The notes under the pieces were generated by a model. It did not search any database. It saw nothing but the letters and a program-made list of their open reading frames with translations, and was not told where the DNA came from. This document shows positions 18,371-30,552 of a DNA stretch of 64,000 bases, one piece after another; position 1 is the first letter of the stretch, and the number at the start of each line of letters is the position of its first letter. Source of the stretch: Pseudoxanthomonas suwonensis J47 (GTDB lineage: Bacteria; Pseudomonadota; Gammaproteobacteria; Xanthomonadales; Xanthomonadaceae); assembly GCF_000513955.1 (NCBI RefSeq), contig NZ_AZUZ01000010.1:1-64000 (forward strand). Reading direction: 5' to 3'. Position numbers and translations under genes: made by a program.

Positions 18371-20098
18371 ATGGACTTCCGCTCCTCCGCGCTCGGCCTG
18401 CTGGCCGCCCTCTGCCTCGCGGTGCCTGTGGTTGTCGCCGCGGAAGATGCGGCACCGGAAGCGTCGTTCGACTGGTTCGAGTACGCAGGCAGCGATCCGG
18501 TCGACGCGACGGCGAGTCCGGGGCCGGAGCAGTTCCGCAATCCTGTGCTGAAGGGCTTCTATCCGGATCCCAGCGTGGTGCGCGTCGGCGAGGACTATTA
18601 CCTGGTCACCTCCACCTTCGGCTGGTTCCCCGGCATACCGGTATTCCACAGCCGCGACCTGGTGCACTGGACCCAGGTCGGCAACGCCATCGACCGCACG
18701 ACGCAGCTGGACTTCGGCCAGCACGACCTGGTCAACGGCGTGTTCGCGCCGGCGATCGAACATCACGATGGCCTCTTCTACATCGTCAACACCTGTTTCC
18801 CCAACTGCGGCGGCAACTACGTGATCACCGCGAAGGATCCGGCCGGGCCGTGGTCCGATCCGGTGTGGCTGCCGGAGCTGGCCGGCGGCATCGACCCCTC
18901 GCTGTTCTTCGACGAGGACGGGCGCGCGTGGATCGTCAACAACGACCTGCCCGAAGGCGGCGAACGCTGGAACGGCCACCGCGCGATCTGGCTGCAGGAG
19001 TTCGACGCGAAGGCGCTGCGCACCATCGGCCCGCGCAAGGTGATCCTCGACGGCGGCATCGATCCGGCGGAGAAACCGGAGTATGTCGAAGGCCCGCACC
19101 TGTTCCGCCATGGCGACTGGTATTACCTCAGCGCCGCCGAGGGCGGCACCGGCGAGATGCACCGCCAGGTGATCCTGCGCAGCCGCCAGGTGACCGGGCC
19201 GTACGAGCCGTGGGCCCGCAATCCGATCCTGACCCAGCGCGACCTGCCGCGCGAGCGCCCGTTCCCGATCACGTCGACCGGCCATGCCGACCTGGTGCAG
19301 GCCCGGGACGGCCAGTGGTGGGCGCTGTTCCTCGGCAACCGTCCGTATCCACCGCTGCAAGGCCATTACGTCAACACCGGTCGCGAGACCTTCCTGATGC
19401 CGGTGCACTGGGAGGACGGTTGGCCGCGCATCGCCGAGGCCGGACAGCCCGTGCCGTACGTGCTCGATGGACCGCGCCTGCCGCGCAGCGACGAGGCGCT
19501 GCCCACCAGCGGTGGCTTCACCGTCCGCGACGAGTTCGAGGGCGACGCCCTGCCCCTGTACTGGATGACGGTGCGCAATCCTCGCGAGGCCTGGTACCGC
19601 CTCGGCGACGGCGCCTTGCACCTGCGCGCACGCGGGACACTGCTGGGGCAGCGCGACAATCCCTCGTTCCTGGCGCGGCGCCAGCAGCACCAGGACGCGG
19701 ACGCCACCACGCTGGTGCGCTTCGCGCCGCGGCGCGATGGCGATATCGCCGGGCTGGCGGCATTCCAGAACGAGGCCTACTGGTACCTGCTCGCGCTCAC
19801 CCGCGAGGATGGCGCGCTGAAGATCGTGCTGGACCGCCGCGACGGCCGCATCAGCGACGAACCGCTGACCGGGACGCGGCTCGCCGTCGCCACGCTGCCG
19901 GAACAGGCGGGCGAAGGACTGCGACTGCGCATCCGCGCCCGCGGTGCGGACTACGACTTCCAGTACGCGCTGCCCGGCGGGAACTGGCGCACGCTGGCCG
20001 CAGGCGTCGACGGCACCCTGCTCAGCACCGCGGTGGCCGGCGGCTTCACCGGCGCGGTGTTCGGCATATACGCGGCGCGGCACGGGCAGGCGCGCTGA
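18371..20098 (+). CDS. Secreted glycoside hydrolase family 43 enzyme (beta-xylosidase/arabinofuranosidase type)
   Basis: The product is 575 residues with a signal peptide (about 1-24, ending VVVAA) and a GH43 five-bladed propeller at about 50-360. The three catalytic acids are visible: Asp66 in FYPDPSVV (base), Asp175 in GGIDPSLFF (pKa modulator) and Glu240 in YVEGPHLF (acid). The C-terminal part (about 380-575) is a concanavalin-like domain common to beta-xylosidases of this family. Family knowledge suggests it removes xylose or arabinose from plant xylan or arabinan. The start has a GGAGGAA site 4 nt before the ATG at 18371. It lies alone on the plus strand between rlmH and rsfS. Confidence 0.92.
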   Translation: MDFRSSALGLLAALCLAVPVVVAAEDAAPEASFDWFEYAGSDPVDATASPGPEQFRNPVLKGFYPDPSVVRVGEDYYLVTSTFGWFPGIPVFHSRDLVHWTQVGNAIDRTTQLDFGQHDLVNGVFAPAIEHHDGLFYIVNTCFPNCGGNYVITAKDPAGPWSDPVWLPELAGGIDPSLFFDEDGRAWIVNNDLPEGGERWNGHRAIWLQEFDAKALRTIGPRKVILDGGIDPAEKPEYVEGPHLFRHGDWYYLSAAEGGTGEMHRQVILRSRQVTGPYEPWARNPILTQRDLPRERPFPITSTGHADLVQARDGQWWALFLGNRPYPPLQGHYVNTGRETFLMPVHWEDGWPRIAEAGQPVPYVLDGPRLPRSDEALPTSGGFTVRDEFEGDALPLYWMTVRNPREAWYRLGDGALHLRARGTLLGQRDNPSFLARRQQHQDADATTLVRFAPRRDGDIAGLAAFQNEAYWYLLALTREDGALKIVLDRRDGRISDEPLTGTRLAVATLPEQAGEGLRLRIRARGADYDFQYALPGGNWRTLAAGVDGTLLSTAVAGGFTGAVFGIYAARHGQAR

Positions 20099-20110
20099 GG
20101 GCAAACGCAA

Positions 20111-20134
20111 CGGCCGCGCATCGAGGCGCGGCCG
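20111..20134. terminator. Hairpin after the GH43 gene
   Basis: CGGCCGCGC (20111-20119) and GCGCGGCCG (20126-20134) form a 9-bp GC stem with a 6-nt loop, 13 nt after the GH43 stop and before the convergent rsfS end. No T-tract is seen on either side. Confidence 0.6.
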
Positions 20135-20186
20135 CTACGGGATTGCCTGCGAAGAAGCCGCCACGCATGCGCGGCGGCGCGGCGGA

Positions 20187-20585
20187 TCAGCCGGCGTCCT
20201 GCGCCTGGGCCTGGTCGCCGACGGTCCACAGCCGTTCCAGCGCGTAGAACTCGCGCACGCGCGGCAGCATCACGTGGACGACCACGTCGCCCAGGTCGAC
20301 CAGCACCCACTCGGCCTCGCGCTCGCCTTCCACGCCCAGCGGCATCGCGCCGAGCTTCTTGGCGAACTTGATCACCTCGTCGGCGATCGACTTCACGTGC
20401 CGGGTCGAGGTGCCCGAGGCGATCACCATGTGGTCGGTGACGCTGGTCTTGCCGCGCACGTCGATCTCGACGACATCCTTGGCCTTGATCTCCTCCACCG
20501 CGGCGCGCACGGACGCCAGCAGGCTCTCGGCGGAAGGCGGCGGTTCGGGGAGGCGGGTCTTGATGACGTGGGCGTGGCTGCTCAA
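20187..20585 (-). CDS. rsfS: Ribosome silencing factor RsfS
   Basis: RsfS binds ribosomal protein uL14 and blocks 50S-30S joining during starvation. The 132-residue product contains the DUF143 core: [38 protein letters not shown], then [20 protein letters not shown] and [17 protein letters not shown]. The start is TTG at 20583-20585, since no ATG lies upstream of the conserved region; the Shine-Dalgarno is weak. It follows nadD by 65 nt on the same strand, as is common, and normally runs into rlmH. Confidence 0.95.
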   Translation of the reverse strand: MSSHAHVIKTRLPEPPPSAESLLASVRAAVEEIKAKDVVEIDVRGKTSVTDHMVIASGTSTRHVKSIADEVIKFAKKLGAMPLGVEGEREAEWVLVDLGDVVVHVMLPRVREFYALERLWTVGDQAQAQDAG

Positions 20586-20650
20586 GGAAGGCTCTGCGGA
20601 ACGGGCGGAAACAGGGGCCGATTATACCGGCCGCGGGGGTGGCGCCGCCT

Positions 20651-21292
20651 TCACGGCTGGCGGTACAGGCCTTCGGCCTCGATATAGGCGGCGACGGCGG
20701 CCGGCACCTGCCCGCGCCAGGCCGGATCGCCGGCGGCGATGGCCTGGCGCACGGCGGTGGCCGATTCCGGGCGCAGCGGCTGGCGCAGGGCATGGATGGC
20801 GCCGGCCGGGGTCGCGGCCAGCCGGGCCGGATCGTCGGTCCAGCGGCCGGCGGCTTCGCTGGCCAGGGCCTCGGGCAGGTCGGCCAGGTCCTCGTCTGCG
20901 CGGGCGGCCACGACCAGGTGCGCCAGCTGCAGGAGTTCGCGCCAGCGGTGCCAGGTGGGCAGCGAGCGGAAGCTGTCGGCGCCGACCAGCAGGGCCAGCG
21001 GCGCCTTGCCGCCCAGTTCGGTGCGCAGCTCCAGCAGGGTATCGACGGTCCAGGACGGTCCATCGCGGTGCAGTTCGCGGCGGTCGACGCGCAGGCGCGG
21101 GTCGCCGGCAGTGGCCAGCTCCAGCATGCGGGCGCGCTGGTCGGCCGAGGCACCGGTGGCGTCGCGGTGCGGCGGATCGGCAGCCGGAGCCATCGTCACC
21201 GGCACGCCGAAGGCATCGGCGGCGGCGCGGGCGATGGCCAGGTGGCCGGCGTGCACCGGATCGAAGGTGCCGCCGTACCAGAGGGTCAGCAC
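20651..21292 (-). CDS. nadD: Nicotinate-nucleotide adenylyltransferase
   Basis: NadD joins ATP to nicotinate mononucleotide, giving deamido-NAD in NAD synthesis. The 213-residue product has the nucleotidyltransferase signature GGTFDPVHAGHLAIAR at the N terminus and VGADSFRSLPTWHRW in the centre. The C-terminal SATAVRQAI corresponds to the ISSTxIR triphosphate motif. The best start is GTG at 21290-21292 (reading VLTLWYGGTF); another GTG lies three codons upstream. The holA stop is 17 nt before it. Confidence 0.94.
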   Translation of the reverse strand: MLTLWYGGTFDPVHAGHLAIARAAADAFGVPVTMAPAADPPHRDATGASADQRARMLELATAGDPRLRVDRRELHRDGPSWTVDTLLELRTELGGKAPLALLVGADSFRSLPTWHRWRELLQLAHLVVAARADEDLADLPEALASEAAGRWTDDPARLAATPAGAIHALRQPLRPESATAVRQAIAAGDPAWRGQVPAAVAAYIEAEGLYRQP

Positions 21293-21309
21293 GCCATGCA
21301 CGCCCGGGC

Positions 21310-22347
21310 TCAGCGGCTGGCGGCCAGCAGCCGGGTGGCCGGGGTTTCGGCGATCGCCAGCAGCAGCCGTTCCAGCAGCTGCCAGGGCTCGCCCGGGCCG
21401 CGGCCCTTCGCCGCGCGGTCGATGCGCGAGGCGTAGGCGACGAAGCGGTTCCAGCGCAGCGGCGTGGCGTGGCGCTGCAGCGCGCGCTTGAACGGCGCCT
21501 GGCGCGCTTCCCACAGGCCTTGCGACTTCATCTCCGCGGCCAGGTTGGCGCCGCGCGCCTGGGCCCGCGACAGCGCGGCGGCGCGCAGCAGTTCGCGGAT
21601 CACCATCGGCATCAACCCGGCCACCTGCTCGCCCTCGGCGCGCAGGCCGGCGAGCATGCGCCGCACCTGCGCGGCCTGGCCGGAGAGCGTCGCCTCCAGC
21701 AGGCGGAACACGTCGTAGCGCGCGGCGTCGGCGACCAGCGACTGCATCGCCGCCAGGTCGAGCACGCCTTCCGGCGCCAGCAGCGCCAGCTTGTCGATTT
21801 CCTGCGCGGCGGCGAGCAGGTTGCCTTCCACGCGCTCGGCCAGGCCCTGCACCGCCTCGGGAGAGGCACGCAGGCCGCGCTCGCGCAGGCGCCGGTCGAT
21901 CCAGCCGGGCAATTCGTGCGGTTTGACCGCCCAGGCGATGGAGACTACGCCGCGGCGGTTGATCGCCTCGACCCACTTGCCCTGGTGGGCCTTGCTCCAG
22001 TCGCCGGCGACGATGAGCAGGGTGACGTCGGCGGGCGGGTTCTCGCAGAAGCTGCTTACGACTTCGGCGCCGGTCTTGCCCGGCTTGCCGCTGGGCAGGC
22101 GCACTTCCAGCAGCCGGCGGCTGCTGAACAGGCTGGGCGCGTTGAAGCTGGCGGCCAGTCCGTCCCAGTCCGGGTCGCGGCCGTCGCCGTCGAAGACTTC
22201 GCGCTCGGCGCTTTCGGCGCGGGCGCGGGCGCGTACCGCGTCGGCGGCTTCGATCACGTGCAGGGTCTCGGGGCCGGCGATCAGGTACACCGGCTGCAGC
22301 GGCTGCGTGGCGGCCTGCGTCGCGAGCTGGTCGGGGCGCAGTTCCAT
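21310..22347 (-). CDS. holA: DNA polymerase III subunit delta
   Basis: HolA is the wrench subunit of the clamp loader that opens the beta sliding clamp. The 345-residue product starts MELRPDQLATQAATQPLQPV, then has YLIAGPETLHVIEAADAVRA for the N-terminal domain. Near residue 70 LFSSRRLLEVRLPSGKPG matches the clamp-binding region, with FxxxxL-type spacing around NAPSLFSSRRLLE. Two further helical domains end at AETPATRLLAASR. The ATG at 22345-22347 gives normal length; extension upstream would run into lptE. Spacing to lptE is 22 nt, in the usual lptE-holA-nadD operon. Confidence 0.95.
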   Translation of the reverse strand: MELRPDQLATQAATQPLQPVYLIAGPETLHVIEAADAVRARARAESAEREVFDGDGRDPDWDGLAASFNAPSLFSSRRLLEVRLPSGKPGKTGAEVVSSFCENPPADVTLLIVAGDWSKAHQGKWVEAINRRGVVSIAWAVKPHELPGWIDRRLRERGLRASPEAVQGLAERVEGNLLAAAQEIDKLALLAPEGVLDLAAMQSLVADAARYDVFRLLEATLSGQAAQVRRMLAGLRAEGEQVAGLMPMVIRELLRAAALSRAQARGANLAAEMKSQGLWEARQAPFKRALQRHATPLRWNRFVAYASRIDRAAKGRGPGEPWQLLERLLLAIAETPATRLLAASR

Positions 22348-22369
22348 CAGGACGCGTCCATCGACACCA

Positions 22370-22957
22370 TCAGGGCGTGGGCGAGGACGGCGGGGTCGGC
22401 AGCGGCGCTTCGGTCGCGGCCGGCGCCACGGCGGCGCCACGCGCGGCCTCGGCGCGGACCACGCTGTCGATGCGGCGCAGGATGGAGGCGGCCATCTCGC
22501 GGCGCAGTTCGTCGGCGAGGATTTCGCGCTCGGTGCTGGTGCCGGTGGCGTTTTCCGGCGGCGACACGTAGTCGCGCGACAGTTCGACCACCTGCTGCGG
22601 CACCAGTTCGCGGCCGTCGGCCATGCGGAAGGTGAAGATGGTGGCGTAGCGCAGGCTGAACTCCTGGGCGCGGCCCTGGTTGTCGATCGCGATCGGCAGG
22701 TCGCCCCAGCGCTCGGACACGATTTCCAGCCGCGCCACGCGCGCCGTGCGGTCCCTGCCGACCTCCTCGCGCGAGGCGACGGTGGCGCCGGCGTTGCGCA
22801 GGTTGCGCTCGAGGGTGGTGACCAGCTCGCTGAAGGGGGTGGTCGAGGAGACCAGCACCGGCGGCGTGTCCTCCGGAAGCGCCAGGCGGTCGCGCAGGTG
22901 GAAACCGCAGCCGGCCAGGGCCAGCGCGAGGAGGACAGGCAACGCGTATCGGATCAT
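22370..22957 (-). CDS. lptE: LPS assembly lipoprotein LptE
   Basis: LptE is the outer-membrane lipoprotein that plugs the LptD barrel and helps insert lipopolysaccharide. The 195-residue precursor has a lipoprotein signal with lipobox LALAGCGF, the acylated cysteine at about residue 17. The body follows the family pattern: [37 protein letters not shown] and [20 protein letters not shown]. The C terminus is rich in alanine and proline. leuS is usually directly upstream; here it is separated by a 679-bp repeat block, so lptE likely has its own promoter. Confidence 0.93.
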   Translation of the reverse strand: MIRYALPVLLALALAGCGFHLRDRLALPEDTPPVLVSSTTPFSELVTTLERNLRNAGATVASREEVGRDRTARVARLEIVSERWGDLPIAIDNQGRAQEFSLRYATIFTFRMADGRELVPQQVVELSRDYVSPPENATGTSTEREILADELRREMAASILRRIDSVVRAEAARGAAVAPAATEAPLPTPPSSPTP

Positions 22958-23618
22958 GGGCGCAAGTCTGGACGAGCCGGCAGGCAGCGGCAACCGCCAG
23001 CCTGCCCGAGCGGCCGTGAACGGGCGTTGTAGGTGCTGGCGTGGAGGCCGGCCGCGGGTGGCGGGCTTCGGGCGAAGCCTCGGCGGGCCAGCAAACCAAG
23101 CAGTTGGGTCTGGCCCGCTTCGGACGGATCCGCGCGCAGCGCGGATCGGGGATGGAAGCTCAAGGCGTGGGGCCCAAGGCTCCTCCGCACCGACACGCGC
23201 CAGGCGGAAACAGCCGACGCTACCGCCCCCCCAAGTTGGGGGGGCTGTCCGCGCGCAGCGCGGACGGGGGGGATGGAGGCATGGCGAGCGGGACCCAAGG
23301 TTCCGCAGGAACCTTGGGGGCAGCGCGGCCTGCGGGCCGCGCGCCCCTGAGTCGCCCGTGCGCAGACCAAGCCGACGTCATAGCCCCCAGGTTGGGGGCG
23401 GATCCGCGCGCAGCGCGGATCGGGGATGGAAGCTCAAGGCGTGGGGCCGAAGGCTCCTCCGCACCGACAGGCGCCAGGCGGAAACAGCCGACGCTACCGC
23501 CCCCAAGTTGGGGGGCTGTCCGCGCGCAGCGCGGACGGGGGGATGGAGGCATGGCGAGCGGGACCCAAGGTTCCGCAGGAACCTTGGATGCAGCGCGGCT
23601 GCGGGCCGCGCTGCACGC

Positions 23619-23636
<18 letters not shown>
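22958..23636. repeat. Gene-free block with two near-identical ~215-bp direct repeats
   Basis: The block between lptE and leuS has two direct copies (about 23126-23340 and 23400-23615). They differ only by a few substitutions and homopolymer lengths. Each starts with GGATCCGCGCGCAGCGCGGA and includes the hairpin-forming words CCCCCAAGTTGGGGG, GTCCGCGCGCAGCGCGGAC and CCAAGGTTCCGCAGGAACC (palindromes at 23295-23317 and 23565-23587). No reading frame in it has protein-like features. The first 170 bp (22958-23125) and the 50-bp spacer contain partial related words. It ends in the palindrome that holds the leuS stop. Confidence 0.85.
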
Positions 23637-26441
<2,805 letters not shown>

Positions 26442-26474
26442 CTACCATCGGCCGGACCCACCGGAGACCGTCGG

Positions 26475-27766
<1,292 letters not shown>

Positions 27767-27770
<4 letters not shown>

Positions 27771-28018
27771 GCGGCGAATGGCTCGGCTACGTGGGCGCCA
27801 CCCTGACCACCGCGGCCTTCGTGCCGCAGGCGCTGAAGACCCTGCGCAGCCGCGACACCCGCTCGATCTCGCTGGGCATGTACGTGATCTTCACCGTGGG
27901 CCTGTGCTTCTGGCTGGCCTACGGGATCGCGCTCGGTTCCTGGCCGATGATCCTGTCCAACTGCATCACCCTGCTGCTGGCGCTGCTGATCCTCGCGCTC
28001 AAGCTGCGCCACGGTTGA
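27767..28018 (+). CDS. SemiSWEET sugar transporter
   Basis: SemiSWEETs are three-helix bundles that dimerise into a passive transporter for sugars such as sucrose. The 83-residue product has three membrane helices (about 5-22, 38-57 and 61-79). The PQ motif is in [18 protein letters not shown], followed by an aromatic- and glycine-rich helix ([17 protein letters not shown]). The ATG overlaps the amidohydrolase stop in ATGA, giving translational coupling. Its substrate is not known. The stop overlaps the end of the convergent DUF998 gene by 20 nt, a dense gene arrangement. Confidence 0.92.
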
Positions 28019-28622
28019 ACGGCAGCGCCGGCGCGGTCGCCGCGACCGCGCCCCAGGCCAGCCACAGGCCGAACGCGATCCGCTGCGCCAGCGCCGCGCC
28101 AACCCAGCCGCTGCCGAGGAAGCCGCAGACCACGACCAGCCCGGCGGCGGCGATCGTGGCGATCGCGAACCTGCGCCAGCCCGGCGCGTGCCACAGGCCG
28201 CCGCTCGTCAGCAGTCCGCCCACCGGGAAGGCCAGCGCCCACAGCAGCCACGCGGTGGCGTGGTAGCGGCCGATGCCGCCGTCCAGCGATTCCAGGTCCA
28301 GCGGCAGCACGCCCTGCGCGGCGAAGCCCAGCGCCGCCAGCAACAGCAGCTGCGCGCCGATCCGCGCCGGCCAGCCGCTGCCCTGCGGCAGGCGCCGGCG
28401 CAGGTCCAGCGCCAGCCAGGCGCCGACCAGTCCGGGCAGGACGAAAGCGAACAGGCCGAACAGGCTGCCTCGCCATTCCAGCTGTTGCGCGCCGAGGACC
28501 GCCAGCGGATGGCGCAGATGCGAGAAGCCCTCGGTCGCCAGTCCCGCGACCAGCGCGGCCATCACGGTGCTGGCCAGCGCCGCCAGAGCCAGCGGCAGGC
28601 GCAACCGCTCGATGGTGTTCAT
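27999..28622 (-). CDS. DUF998 family membrane protein
   Basis: This 207-residue protein is strongly hydrophobic with six membrane helices and matches the DUF998 pattern: [20 protein letters not shown] after the first helix, then [46 protein letters not shown] and a final pair. Its function is unknown. The ATG at 28620-28622 overlaps the stop of the XRE regulator, so the two are translationally coupled and controlled by the operators upstream of that gene. Its 3' end overlaps the convergent SemiSWEET gene. Confidence 0.85.
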   Translation of the reverse strand: MNTIERLRLPLALAALASTVMAALVAGLATEGFSHLRHPLAVLGAQQLEWRGSLFGLFAFVLPGLVGAWLALDLRRRLPQGSGWPARIGAQLLLLAALGFAAQGVLPLDLESLDGGIGRYHATAWLLWALAFPVGGLLTSGGLWHAPGWRRFAIATIAAAGLVVVCGFLGSGWVGAALAQRIAFGLWLAWGAVAATAPALPFNRGAA

Positions 28623-28834
28623 GCGTCCCTCCAGTGGAATACGTCCTCGATGCCGGCCCCGAGCGCGCGTGCGATGCGGAAGGCCAGTTCCAGCGAAGGC
28701 GCGTAACGCCCCGCCTCCAGCGCGATGATGGTCTGCCGGGTCACGCCGCAGGCGTCGGCCAGCGCCTGCTGGGTCATGCCGCCGCGCCCGGCGCGCCAGC
28801 GGCGGATGTCGTTGCCGACCGGCGTACCGGCCAT
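28619..28834 (-). CDS. XRE-type helix-turn-helix regulator
   Basis: The product is 71 residues, a stand-alone Cro/C1 DNA-binding domain with the helix-turn-helix in [19 protein letters not shown], followed by [16 protein letters not shown] and a short tail. The ATG at 28832-28834 is preferred to an upstream GTG (28868-28870): a GAGG sequence lies about 4 nt before it, and its product starts at the domain edge. It is translationally coupled to DUF998. Two inverted-repeat operators lie upstream, with a TTGACA -35 inside the farther one; this strongly suggests autoregulation. It resembles small YozG/YgzD-like regulators that pair with membrane proteins. Confidence 0.88.
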   Translation of the reverse strand: MAGTPVGNDIRRWRAGRGGMTQQALADACGVTRQTIIALEAGRYAPSLELAFRIARALGAGIEDVFHWRDA

Positions 28835-28855
28835 GGACCTCGCTCCCTGACGGAC

Positions 28856-28879
28856 GGATGTAAAATCCACCTTACATCC
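28856..28879. promoter_or_regulatory. Operator 1 of the XRE/DUF998 genes
   Basis: GGATGTAA (28856-28863) and TTACATCC (28872-28879) form a perfect 8-bp inverted repeat with an 8-bp spacer. It is the nearer of two similar sites, 22 bp upstream of the regulator start, and covers the region where the -10 of that gene would lie. Confidence 0.7.
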
Positions 28880-28886
28880 GCACCCT

Positions 28887-28912
28887 CCGATGTCAAGTCG
28901 ACCTTACATCGG
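28887..28912. promoter_or_regulatory. Operator 2 of the XRE/DUF998 genes
   Basis: CCGATGTCA and TTACATCGG flank an 8-bp spacer; 8 of 9 positions pair. Its centre is 32 bp (three helical turns) from that of operator 1. On the minus strand it contains TTGACA (28896-28891), a -35 element for the regulator gene. Binding would block RNA polymerase. Confidence 0.7.
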
Positions 28913-28974
28913 CTTGTAAGCTGCGCCCTCCGGCTCCATCTCGGCGCCATCCGCCCACTCCCACGGAATCCTTC

Positions 28975-29829
28975 ATGGCCGACCTGCCCCACGTCATCGA
29001 CGTCACCACCGACACCTTCGAAAGTGCGGTCCTGCAGCAGTCGCTGCAGACGCCGGTGCTGGTCGACTTCTGGGCGACCTGGTGCGGACCGTGCAAGTCG
29101 CTGACCCCGATCCTGGAGAAGCTGGCCGCCGAATACGGCGGCGCCTTCGTACTGGCCAAGGTCGACGTCGACAAGGAGCAGCAGATCGCCGCCGCGTTCC
29201 AGATCCGCTCGGTGCCGACCGTGTTCCTGCTGATCGGTGGCCAGCCGGTCGACGCCTTCCAGGGCGCCCTGCCGGAAGGGCAGCTGCGCCAGTTCCTGCA
29301 GCAGCACGGCATCGAACCGCTGGCCGCCGAACAGGCGCCGGACGAGGCCGCCCCGCTCGATCCGCACGCCGAAGTCGTGCGCCTGCGCCGCGAACTCGAA
29401 GCCGCGCCGGACAACGACGGCCTCAAGCTCGACCTGGCCCTGGCCCTGCTGAAGATCGGCGGCACCACCGAAGCCACCCAGCTGCTCGACGCCCTGCCGG
29501 CCAACCTCTCCACCGACGACCGCGCCGTACGCGCCCGCGCCCGCCTCGGCTTCGCCGCCCTGCTCAAGGACGCCCCGCCGGTGCCGGTGCTGGAACAGGC
29601 CATCACCGCCAACCCGGACGACCTCAAGGCCCGCCACCTCCTCGCCGTGCACCACCTGGTCGGCGGCGACGCCGCCACCGGCCTGGAGCAGCTGCTGGAG
29701 ATGCTGCGCCGCGACCGCGCCTACGAGGACGGCCTGCCGAAGAAGGCTCTCATCGACGCCTTCCGCGTGGTCGAGGACGAAGACCTGGTCGGCCAGTACC
29801 GCCGCAGGATGGCGTCGCTGCTGTTCTGA
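28975..29829 (+). CDS. cnoX: Thioredoxin-TPR chaperedoxin CnoX (YbbN family)
   Basis: CnoX protects proteins from over-oxidation and passes them to GroEL or DnaK. The 284-residue product has a thioredoxin domain (about 1-110) with the active site WCGPC at residues 36-40, followed by TPR-like helices (about 140-284, with LALALLKIGGTTEATQLLDA). E. coli CnoX lost one active cysteine; here both are present, as in redox-active CnoX of other proteobacteria. The start at ATG 28975 fits the family. It diverges from the XRE gene across a 140-bp spacer that contains the two operators, so shared control is possible. Confidence 0.93.
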   Translation: MADLPHVIDVTTDTFESAVLQQSLQTPVLVDFWATWCGPCKSLTPILEKLAAEYGGAFVLAKVDVDKEQQIAAAFQIRSVPTVFLLIGGQPVDAFQGALPEGQLRQFLQQHGIEPLAAEQAPDEAAPLDPHAEVVRLRRELEAAPDNDGLKLDLALALLKIGGTTEATQLLDALPANLSTDDRAVRARARLGFAALLKDAPPVPVLEQAITANPDDLKARHLLAVHHLVGGDAATGLEQLLEMLRRDRAYEDGLPKKALIDAFRVVEDEDLVGQYRRRMASLLF

Positions 29830-30552
29830 GCAGCCACCACCCCTCTCCCACCGGGAGAGGGGAAACAAGAGCGAAGCCACGCTCCCAAAGCGCCGAAAGA
29901 CGCGGTAGGGCAGCTGGCGCGTGGCGACGCGCCAGACGTCGCCAGCGCCCTCGTTCATTCCCGGCGCCCCCCGCGCTGCCGTGGCTCCGTCCGAAGCCGA
30001 CGGCATCAACGCAGTTGCCATTGCTCTTGCCGATGAGCGCTCAGAGCAGTCGTACGCAAAACAGACGCAGGCCGCACCCTGATTGGAAGCGTCGGGAATC
30101 TGACGTCCTTGCGAGCAAGCCAGCTCGTCGGCGCCCGACCCTCACCCCTGCCCCTCTCCCGGTGGGAGAGGGGAGCGAGAGCGAAGCCATGTCCCCAAAG
30201 CTCCGGAAGACGCGGTAGCGCGGGGGGTATGGCGCAAGCGGCACATGGATGTGCCGCGTTCGCGAGCGCAGTGCAAGCGGTGAGTCGGCTGGCGCGTGGC
30301 GACGCGCCAGCCGTCGCCAGCGCCCTTGCCCATTCCCGGCGCGGACGCGGAACCGCGCGATGCGCGATACCCCCGTGCTGCCGCGGCTCCGTCCGAAGCC
30401 CGCGTACCCCAACGCCTTTGCAGTTGCAGTTGCAGTTGCAGTTGCGGTTGCAGTTGCAGTTGCAGTTGCAGTTGCAGTTGCAGTTGCAGTTGCAGTTGCT
30501 GCTGCCGTGACAGTCACCGTCACGCTCGCCGCAGCGCCCGCACCACCGCCCG
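29830..30552. repeat. Gene-free region of mosaic repeats and hexamer array
   Basis: A CCCTCTCCCACCGGGAGAGG hairpin starts 14 nt after the cnoX stop and may terminate it. Then come a module with GGCGCGTGGCGACGCGCC (two copies, near 29919 and 30292) and arms of the 24-bp inverted element (about 30211-30385, with an inserted module). A second CTCTCCC/GGGAGAG hairpin lies near 30155. The end is a 13-copy hexamer array (30421-30498). No gene is seen. The array stops about 55 bp before the end of the LytTR gene. Confidence 0.85.
30421..30498. repeat. Hexanucleotide array (CAGTTG)13
   Basis: Thirteen tandem CAGTTG units run from 30421 to 30498; the fifth is CGGTTG. The array is in a convergent spacer and not in a promoter or frame of a recognised gene, so I see no simple phase-variation role, though the length may vary between strains. 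Confidence 0.9.

Noticed and set aside
23126-23340. CRISPR-like array at the lptE-leuS spacer
   Set aside because: There are only two copies of about 215 bp, with no short spaced repeats and no cas genes.
30418-30510. Peptides of repeated VA or QL encoded through the hexamer array
   Set aside because: They arise from the CAGTTG repeat and have no ribosome site or homology; the array is in a spacer.
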